A DNA stretch of 5,818 nucleotides. It comes from JBBTWV01 sp038062615 (GTDB taxonomy: Bacteria > Patescibacteriota > Gracilibacteria > UBA1369 > UM-FILTER-53-11). Within the stretch, counting starts at the first letter, position 1. Each line of letters begins with the position of its first letter. Below the pieces are notes generated by a model that saw nothing but the letters and a program-made list of their open reading frames with translations, ran no database searches and was not told the origin of the DNA. Shown here one piece after another: positions 1-3,973 of this stretch. The DNA lies in the NCBI GenBank assembly GCA_038062615.1, contig JBBTWV010000040.1, forward strand, positions 1 through 5,818, in the 5' to 3' direction. A program made the translations under genes and the position numbers.

Positions 1-3
1 GTT

Positions 4-78
4 TGGAGCGGGTAAGGGGAGTCGAACCCCTGTCCACTGATTGGCAACCAGTTGTAATAGCCGTTATACTATACCCGC
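4..78 (-). tRNA. tRNA-Gly (anticodon GCC), CCA encoded
   Basis: Read on the minus strand, this folds into a complete cloverleaf. The 7-bp acceptor stem is GCGGGTA with TACCCGC (72-78 with 8-14). The D-arm has a short stem and the conserved GG. The anticodon stem is ACTGG/TCAGT with one G-U pair, and its loop TTGCCAA gives anticodon GCC. The T-arm is AGGGG-TTCGACT-CCCCT (15-31). Discriminator T followed by CCA occupies 4-7, and U73 is typical of bacterial glycine tRNAs. The gene diverges from the rightward genes. It may be a host tRNA at the edge of a prophage or a phage-encoded tRNA. Only three bases beyond its 3' end are visible, so the two cannot be separated here. Confidence 0.95.
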
Positions 79-80
79 AA

Positions 81-103
81 CGTTCAGTAATCTAACCTGA
101 ACG
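81..103. promoter_or_regulatory. Perfect 7-bp dyad around the tRNA promoter -10, candidate operator
   Basis: CGTTCAG (81-87) and CTGAACG (97-103) are perfect inverted repeats separated by nine bases. The spacer contains the proposed minus-strand -10 (89-94). A dimeric repressor bound here would cover the tRNA promoter and lie about 40 bases upstream of the HTH gene start at 143, which makes that protein a natural but unproven candidate. As RNA the same sequence could form a 7-bp hairpin; no T-tract follows on either strand, so it is not a terminator. Confidence 0.4.
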
Positions 104-117
104 GCTCCAGAAATCAA
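89..117 (-). promoter_or_regulatory. Candidate sigma-70 promoter for the tRNA
   Basis: On the minus strand TTGATT (117-112) and TAGATT (94-89) are separated by exactly 17 bases, matching the -35 and -10 consensus at 4 of 6 positions each. The -10 ends 10 bases before the mature tRNA 5' end, so the transcript would have only a few leader bases, which is usual for tRNA genes. The call rests on spacing and position; each hexamer alone is weak. Confidence 0.5.
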
Positions 118-142
118 TTCCATCTGCTAACGCAGAGGGAAT

Positions 143-325
143 ATGAAGAATAAGGAATCTGAGATACTAAGGTTTTATAGGGAAGGAAACTCAACCAGAG
201 AGATATCTGCCTTGTTAGGCATCTCCAAAAGTACCGTGAGCCGAATACTTATACGGCTCAGAACTTTTGACGATGCCAAAAAGCACAGCTATAGCCTTTT
301 GGCGTCAGTCGTTATTAACAGCTGA
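143..325 (+). CDS. Small helix-turn-helix DNA-binding protein
   Basis: A 60-residue basic protein. Residues 17-38 form a clear helix-turn-helix: STREISALLGIS is followed by the recognition helix KSTVSRILIRL. This is the pattern of resolvase/transposase-type and Homeodomain-like regulators, in which a short helix, a turn with G at residue 26, and a Ser/Thr-led recognition helix are typical. No catalytic or oligomerisation domain follows. Residues 42-60 show no pattern I recognise, so it could be a free-standing regulator or the remaining N-terminus of a truncated recombinase. ATG 143 is preceded by GAGGG only three bases away, closer than a normal ribosome site. The stop codon lies inside the terminator stem, so the gene is a monocistron set apart from the operon at 573. 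DNA binding is well supported; the role is not. Confidence 0.75.
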   Translation: MKNKESEILRFYREGNSTREISALLGISKSTVSRILIRLRTFDDAKKHSYSLLASVVINS

Positions 326-334
326 CACTTTTTT
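304..334 (+). terminator. Rho-independent terminator of the HTH gene
   Basis: Stem 304-313 pairs with 317-326 (GTCAGT, one C-A mismatch, GTT; three-base loop ATT; AAC, mismatch, GCTGAC, with one G-U pair). After two bases come six T residues (329-334). It overlaps the HTH stop codon at 323-325. This is the standard intrinsic terminator layout on the plus strand. Confidence 0.8.
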
Positions 335-352
335 GTTGTTTAAAATTTTGAA

Positions 353-521
353 ATGGGCCAAGTCGTCATAGCTTGGCCATTGCGAAAGGGTTTGGAGGGC
401 GCTCCTTTACTCACTCTCCAAACCCCCTCGCAGTCAAAAAGACTGTGTTCTGGTCCGGGATCGACTCCACGCCTAAAAACCGTGTTGCCCGGACCAGTCC
501 ACGATGGAGGTCGACCATCGT
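353..521. ncRNA. Array of consecutive stem-loops, candidate structured RNA or cis-acting DNA site
   Basis: This gene-free stretch between the HTH terminator and the Sak4-like gene contains consecutive stems. Stem 1 is 356-362 with 372-378 (GGCCAAG, 7 bp, extended by 2 bp past a bulge). Stem 2 is 388-397 with 416-425 (GGGTTTGGAG, 10 bp perfect), continued past a 2x2 internal loop by 381-385 with 428-432. Stem 3 is 431-435 with 441-445 around five A residues. Stem 4 is 450-459 with 488-497 (CTGGTCCGGG, 10 bp perfect), with an inner CACG/CGTG pairing at 468-471 and 481-484. Stem 5 is 501-507 with 515-521 (ACGATGG, 7 bp). Random DNA of this length would not be expected to give two perfect 10-bp stems plus the others. 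The strand, and whether it acts as RNA or DNA, are undetermined. I do not recognise a named RNA family. Confidence 0.5.
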
Positions 522-523
522 CT

Positions 524-549
524 AAAAAAGACCCCACCAATCGGTGAGG
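524..549 (-). terminator. Candidate leftward intrinsic terminator
   Basis: On the minus strand the stem 549-543 with 538-532 (seven positions, one mismatch, loop GATT) is followed by TC and then six T residues (529-524). On the plus strand no T-tract follows, so it could only stop leftward transcription. No leftward gene is visible to its right, so it may act as insulation, or the A-run may serve another purpose. Confidence 0.35.
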
Positions 550-572
550 CCTTCCACTAACCCAATACTATC

Positions 573-1541
573 ATGCAAATTAAGACTTTTACACCTCAAG
601 ACCATAAAATTAAGGCCCTCATTTACGGACCTTCTGGCGCAGGGAAGACCGTATTCGCCGGAACAGCGCCAAAAGCCATCTACGCATCAGCAGAAGGCGG
701 CTTACTCTCTATTGCGGATAAGGCTCCATCGTTTGTGGACATCAAATCTTTGAAAGATTTGGTTGAACTTCATTCATACTTATCAACCGAAAAGCACGAC
801 TACGAAACAGTCGTCATTGATTCCATCAGCGAGATAAACGAAATCATCAAACTCGAAATTGAAAAACGTACCGGTAAGAGTATGCAACTTCAAGACTGGG
901 GAGAGCTCAGCGTAAAGATACGGACACTCTTCCGTAAATTCCGCGATCTTCCGATGAATGTTCTCCTCATCGCTCAAGAGCAGTACATCAACGACGAGCA
1001 GAAAATTAAAAAAATAGTTCCGGCACTGAATGGAAAAGCCGCAACAGAAATTGCCTACTTCATGGACATCGTTGGGTACATCAACATCGAAGCCGACGGC
1101 ACACGTTCTATTTCTACTTCTACAAGCCGAAACCTTTTAACAAAGGACCGGACCAACATGATTGGTGATGATACCCCCATGGACTTTCGTGAATGGCTTA
1201 AAAAGGCATCAAAGATCAAAACTGGTGAGCCAAAAGTGAACGCGGAATATACACAAACGCCTACGAAAGGCCAGCCGAACCACCTCAAAGACCTGAAGCA
1301 GGAGCTAAGACAGCGCGGAGCAACTGATGCCGAAAGCGCGCTTAAAATTCTAAATGAATTACTCGGCACTGAATTTAATTCACTCAATCTTACGGAAGAA
1401 CAGGCAAGCAAGGCTTTTGTCGCGCTCCTTCAAAAACCAGTAGCGGAAACCGCACCAGCAGAGCCAGCGGCTAAGTCACCGAAGGTTGCCACAAAATCCA
1501 AGTCTGTACTTCCACCACGTCGAGGTAACCCAAGAAAATAA
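573..1541 (+). CDS. Sak4-like phage ATPase (RecA-fold single-strand annealing protein)
   Basis: A 322-residue P-loop ATPase of the phage nucleotide-binding (AAA_24 / Sak4) type. The Walker A motif GPSGAGKT is at residues 19-26, right after a short beta strand. The Walker B strand is ETVVIDS (78-84, Asp83). A further RecA-core strand, NVLLIAQEQ, is at 129-137. After the ATPase core (about 1-210), residues 235-288 form a small helical domain (HLKDLKQELRQRG, then LTEEQASKAF), like those at the C-termini of other phage recombinases, followed by a basic Pro/Ala/Lys-rich tail (290-322). Family members such as HK620 Sak4 anneal complementary single strands, aided by their cognate SSB. A nuclease gene and an SSB-like gene follow directly, which supports this role. 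ATG 573 has no Shine-Dalgarno and is the first gene of the operon. Alternative: a generic phage AAA ATPase of unknown function. Confidence 0.85.
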   Translation: MQIKTFTPQDHKIKALIYGPSGAGKTVFAGTAPKAIYASAEGGLLSIADKAPSFVDIKSLKDLVELHSYLSTEKHDYETVVIDSISEINEIIKLEIEKRTGKSMQLQDWGELSVKIRTLFRKFRDLPMNVLLIAQEQYINDEQKIKKIVPALNGKAATEIAYFMDIVGYINIEADGTRSISTSTSRNLLTKDRTNMIGDDTPMDFREWLKKASKIKTGEPKVNAEYTQTPTKGQPNHLKDLKQELRQRGATDAESALKILNELLGTEFNSLNLTEEQASKAFVALLQKPVAETAPAEPAAKSPKVATKSKSVLPPRRGNPRK

Positions 1542-1542
1542 T

Positions 1543-2322
1543 ATGCCAGCAGATTTTCAAATTTCGGAACACTACAACGGCACGGTAAGGATCAAATTTT
1601 ATCCCAATTCTCACCGCTATCAACTTGAAGGCCGGAGGGATTACCTCATCGGCGTCACGACCGCAACCGGCATGGCTGATAAATCGAAACCTCTCCTCAT
1701 TTGGGCCGGGCGTCTCACGAAAGAGTATCTACTCAAAGCCATGCAGGAAGGCCGTGAAGTTAATGAGTCTCTCATTGAAGAGGCGATCAATTGGCACGAA
1801 CTTGAGAAGCTTAAAGCGGCCGCCAGTGGAACTCTCGTACATGCTTGGGCCGAAAGCTACATCAAGGGAGAAAAGCCAGATGTACCCGAAGATCCAAACG
1901 TACGCAACGGTGTACTCGCATTCCTCAAATGGGTAAACGAGAACGGCGTGAAGTTCATCGCCAGTGAGAAGCGCATCTACAGCAAAGAACATGAATACGT
2001 CGGGACCATGGACTGCATCTTCACAATGAAAAAAGAAGGCCATGGAGTCATTCATGCCGGCGACTTCAAAACATCTTCTGGAATCTACATGGAAATGGCC
2101 ATGCAAGTTTCAGCGTACCAAGAAGCTGAAGCTGAGGAACATGGCACAAAGTACGGCGATAAATACATTTTGCGTTTCGATAAAAACACTGGCCAGTTTG
2201 AAACGAAATCTTTTACGCACGCCGAACATATCGAACACTTTCAAGGATTTCTAGCCTGCCTCGAGCTCAAGCGCCAATCCAAAGTTTGGGAAAAAGAACA
2301 TGGTTACTACTCGAAAAAATAA
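1543..2322 (+). CDS. PD-(D/E)XK nuclease, RecB/Cas4-like
   Basis: From ATG 1543 the protein has 259 residues. The motifs of RecB-type nucleases appear in order: His in GTLVHAW (H100), Asp in VGTMD (D157), the catalytic DFK (D174 and K176 in HAGDFKTS) and QVSAY (Q188, Y192), matching the QxxxY signature. Such enzymes cut or resect DNA with metal ions; in phages they commonly supply the 5'-3' exonuclease for the annealing protein. No cysteine set for the iron-sulfur cluster of true Cas4 is present, so a plain phage exonuclease is more likely than Cas4. An in-frame ATG at 1486 lies inside the upstream gene and would add 19 unconserved-looking residues. ATG 1543, one base after the previous stop (TAATATG), is preferred. 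The exact polarity of cleavage cannot be read from sequence. Confidence 0.85.
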   Translation: MPADFQISEHYNGTVRIKFYPNSHRYQLEGRRDYLIGVTTATGMADKSKPLLIWAGRLTKEYLLKAMQEGREVNESLIEEAINWHELEKLKAAASGTLVHAWAESYIKGEKPDVPEDPNVRNGVLAFLKWVNENGVKFIASEKRIYSKEHEYVGTMDCIFTMKKEGHGVIHAGDFKTSSGIYMEMAMQVSAYQEAEAEEHGTKYGDKYILRFDKNTGQFETKSFTHAEHIEHFQGFLACLELKRQSKVWEKEHGYYSKK

Positions 2323-2346
2323 TTTATTCCATAATTTTTCACTCAA

Positions 2347-2796
2347 ATGATTAACTACAAGCCCCGAAAATTTAAAAAATTCTCCGGTGACTACAGGGCC
2401 ACTATCACAGGAATCACCGTCGAGCCAAATCAATATTTTAAAGAAGATGAAGATAACTCGACAGAGAATGTTCTTAGTATCGTTTTTGACCTCGAAGACC
2501 CGGAAACTCTTGAAGTGATTCCGTTCACTCAAAAATTCGTTGCTCCACTAACGGGCGGTAATGATCTATTCTCTCAACTTTTAGACATTAATGGACTCAT
2601 GCCGGACCTAGAAGGTGGTTCATTGGACGAGCAGGAACTGGTCGGCATGAAGCTCATAGTAACGATGGGAAAAAACAAGAAAGGGTACGGCACGGTTGAA
2701 GACGTGAAAGCTCGATCAATCAAAAAGCCAGTTCAAGAAAAAGAATCAGTGGAGGAAGAGGCTCCACCACCAAGCATAGATGACCTGCCTTTTTAA
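2347..2796 (+). CDS. SSB-like single-stranded DNA-binding protein with SSB-type C-terminal tip
   Basis: A 149-residue acidic protein. Residues 1-125 alternate beta-rich segments (DYRATITGITV, VLSIVFDLED, GMKLIVTMG, GYGTVEDVKAR) in a way that suits an OB fold. The tail (131-149) is acidic and Pro-rich and ends in IDDLPF, nearly identical to the DDDIPF tip with which bacterial SSB recruits partner proteins. This tip plus the position directly after a Sak4-like ATPase and a nuclease makes a phage SSB substitute the best reading, close to the DUF669-like phage proteins. The core does not obviously match classical SSB, so the family assignment is inferred. There are 24 bases between the nuclease stop and ATG 2347, AT-rich and lacking a Shine-Dalgarno. 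The stop codon overlaps the next start (TAATG). Confidence 0.75.
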   Translation: MINYKPRKFKKFSGDYRATITGITVEPNQYFKEDEDNSTENVLSIVFDLEDPETLEVIPFTQKFVAPLTGGNDLFSQLLDINGLMPDLEGGSLDEQELVGMKLIVTMGKNKKGYGTVEDVKARSIKKPVQEKESVEEEAPPPSIDDLPF

Positions 2797-3065
2797 TGAA
2801 ACATACGATGAAGAAAATCGGCACCTCGATGGAAGACATCGTTATGTGCCAATGGTGCCGGTGCAGGCCAGGAACTCAGCTGCACCACATCGTATATCGC
2901 TCAGAAGCTCCACGGCATGAAAATCTGCACAGCCCGGCAAATATAATCAAACTTTGCATCTTATGCCACAACTGGTTCCACGCCAAAAAGGATCGCCGCA
3001 CGCCAATCGTTAAGCAACGAAAACTCTGGAAGATTTTCCCGGAATACTTACAACCCTGCTTATGA
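2796..3065 (+). CDS. Small HNH-type endonuclease
   Basis: An 89-residue protein with the zinc-stabilised HNH layout: CQWC (C18, C21), then LHHIV (H30, H31), Asn49 in PANII, and CILCHNWFH (C54, C57, H58, H62). The two CxxC pairs would hold structural zinc, while the first His pair, Asn and last His form the betabetaalpha-metal active site. Single-domain HNH proteins in phage genomes nick or cut DNA in recombination, replication or packaging. The location beside annealing genes and far from any visible terminase favours recombination (inference). ATG 2796 overlaps the upstream stop (TAATG). In-frame ATGs at 2808 and 2829 are possible alternatives that would spare the zinc ligands. The gene ends in an ATGA overlap with the next. 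Confidence 0.8.
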   Translation: MKHTMKKIGTSMEDIVMCQWCRCRPGTQLHHIVYRSEAPRHENLHSPANIIKLCILCHNWFHAKKDRRTPIVKQRKLWKIFPEYLQPCL

Positions 3066-3196
3066 ATACCCCCCCCCAGAAATGTAAAGAACACACACGC
3101 ACCAAGCTTCGAACCGAAGAATATCCGGTAATCGGAGAGTTCGGAGGTAAGCGAATTTATTGCCCTAAATGTGAGCGCGAAAAGCTCGAAAAATGA
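3062..3196 (+). CDS. 44-residue zinc-knuckle-like microprotein
   Basis: A tiny ORF fitted exactly between its neighbours. Its ATG overlaps the HNH stop as ATGA (3062-3065), and its own TGA overlaps the next start as ATGA (3193-3196). The sequence starts MNTPPQKCKEH and has CPKC near the end, giving a CxxH (C8, H11) and CxxC (C34, C37) ligand set that could bind one zinc ion. The rest is basic with many Lys, Arg and Glu residues. The function is unknown; similar small treble-clef or ribbon proteins in phages bind nucleic acid or proteins. A run of nine C at 3069-3077 lies in codons 3-6. A length error there would break the frame, but the perfect fit at both ends argues that the length is correct. 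Confidence 0.7.
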   Translation: MNTPPQKCKEHTRTKLRTEEYPVIGEFGGKRIYCPKCEREKLEK

Positions 3197-3528
3197 TTAC
3201 CCCGAAGCACATCACGGAGACACAGCGCACGACGCTCCAGAACCGCGCCCTACACCTCTACTTTACACTCCTGGCCGACGCCATGAATGAAGCCGGCATT
3301 GAGCTCAAAGAGGCATTACCAGAAATCGACATCCCTTTGGACGGGGAGCTAGTAAAGAACGCAATATGGCGACCAGTCCAAAGGGCCCAGCTCAACAAGA
3401 TAAGCACCACAAAATTGACTACTAAAGAAATCGACAAAGTTTACGACACCCTCAACAGATATTTGGGAGAAAAATATGGACTTCACGTCCCATTCCCGAA
3501 TATCGATGAACTTAACTCTCACCCATGA
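3193..3528 (+). CDS. Conserved phage recombination-region protein with QNR motif (NinB-like?)
   Basis: A 111-residue protein. Residues 10-37 contain TQRTTLQNRALHLYFTLLA followed by DAMNEAGIEL, and residues 59-102 contain WRPVQRAQLNK, STTKLTTKEIDKVYDTLNR and HVPFP. From memory, this combination is common in short phage proteins placed in replication/recombination clusters and usually left as hypothetical. The QNR..H segment also resembles the N-terminal part of NinB/Orf recombination mediators, but the rest does not clearly match, so I leave the function open. It is predicted soluble and largely helical, with no catalytic motif that I can see. Start ATG 3193 and stop TGA 3526-3528 both lie in ATGA overlaps, so translation is probably coupled on both sides. 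Confidence 0.75.
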   Translation: MITPKHITETQRTTLQNRALHLYFTLLADAMNEAGIELKEALPEIDIPLDGELVKNAIWRPVQRAQLNKISTTKLTTKEIDKVYDTLNRYLGEKYGLHVPFPNIDELNSHP

Positions 3529-3613
3529 CTGAATACCTTCTCTACCTCCTACAACTTAGCTCACTCATATGCTTCTCATTCTCAGTCTCGCTTGGCATTT
3601 GGCAGTTTTTGAA
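3525..3613 (+). other. ATGA-coupled upstream start with hydrophobic segment in a second frame
   Basis: ATG 3525 overlaps the previous stop in the same ATGA manner as other starts in this operon. It opens a frame whose first 29 codons encode a membrane-spanning segment (EYLLYLLQLSSLICFSF onwards). After about 3611 this frame becomes an Arg/Lys-rich sequence typical of a shadow frame (it stays open to 3842). The lysozyme-like gene lies in the -1 frame. Either ribosomes start at 3525 and reach that gene by re-initiation at 3569 or by a -1 shift near GTTTTTG (3605-3611), or the overlap is accidental. Confidence 0.3.
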
Positions 3614-3970
3614 CCTCCCTCCCTCTGCACCAAAATTGAGGCGCCGTTTACGCAACAAATATACGTCCGGTATGCCTCCAGTATCTCCGGCGATGACAAG
3701 AATTTTCTGGCGCTTTTGCAAGGTGAAAATGACACGTTTGATCCGCTTCGCCGCTCGCAAATTTACGATCCAAGAACGAATTCGTATGAGGACTCGTACG
3801 GATTTTGCCAAATTCACCGTCCATCACATCGCGAACTCGTAGAAGACCCTCTGTTTTTCTCAGACCCATTTTGGCAAATGGAGCGTTGCCTAGAACTCTA
3901 CAAAGGTGGCACACCGTTCGGCGCCAAAAAGAACATCCCGCACAATAAACAATATTTCGATTGCCCCTAG
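3569..3970 (+). CDS. Exported lysozyme-like / lytic transglycosylase-like protein
   Basis: A 133-residue protein with a short hydrophobic N-terminus (2-14, MLLILSLAWHLAV) that could be a signal or anchor. The body resembles the lysozyme-like fold of soluble lytic transglycosylases: FLALLQGENDTFDP (catalytic Glu candidate E53), SYGFCQIHRPSH (76-87, equivalent to the G-x-x-Q-I/M motif after the active-site helix), FFSDPFWQMERCLELY (96-111) and GGTPFGA (113-119). It would cleave peptidoglycan glycan strands outside the membrane. At 133 residues it is short but covers a minimal catalytic core; three of its four cysteines (C80, C107, C132) lie in the body. The only ATG downstream of the in-frame stop at 3557 is 3569. 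It sits inside an early replication cluster rather than with lysis or tail genes, which is unusual. The enzyme class is inferred from motifs. Confidence 0.65.
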   Translation: MLLILSLAWHLAVFEPPSLCTKIEAPFTQQIYVRYASSISGDDKNFLALLQGENDTFDPLRRSQIYDPRTNSYEDSYGFCQIHRPSHRELVEDPLFFSDPFWQMERCLELYKGGTPFGAKKNIPHNKQYFDCP

Positions 3971-3973
3971 TCT

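Noticed and set aside
1..78. tRNA 3' end as an attachment site for the phage genes to the right
   Set aside because: Integrases normally use the tRNA 3' half, placing the element on the far side of position 4. The phage genes here are on the 5' side, and no integrase or repeated tRNA fragment is visible.
353..547. 64-codon ORF on the plus strand across the hairpin array, with a matching 66-codon ORF on the minus strand (340-540)
   Set aside because: Both run through the inverted repeats, have low-complexity Pro/Ser/Arg-rich translations without motifs, and open on both strands only because the DNA is palindromic.
1486..1542. Upstream ATG of the nuclease ORF
   Set aside because: It lies inside the Sak4-like gene's tail. 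The preferred ATG 1543 sits one base after that gene's stop, and the extra residues show no conserved feature.
1543..2322. True Cas4 and a CRISPR adaptation context
   Set aside because: The protein lacks the conserved cysteine cluster, and there is no CRISPR array or Cas1/Cas2 in the window.
3614..3842. Continuation of the 3525 frame to 105 codons as a protein
   Set aside because: Beyond the hydrophobic start it is an Arg/Lys-rich shadow of the lysozyme-like gene, which has clear motifs in the other frame.
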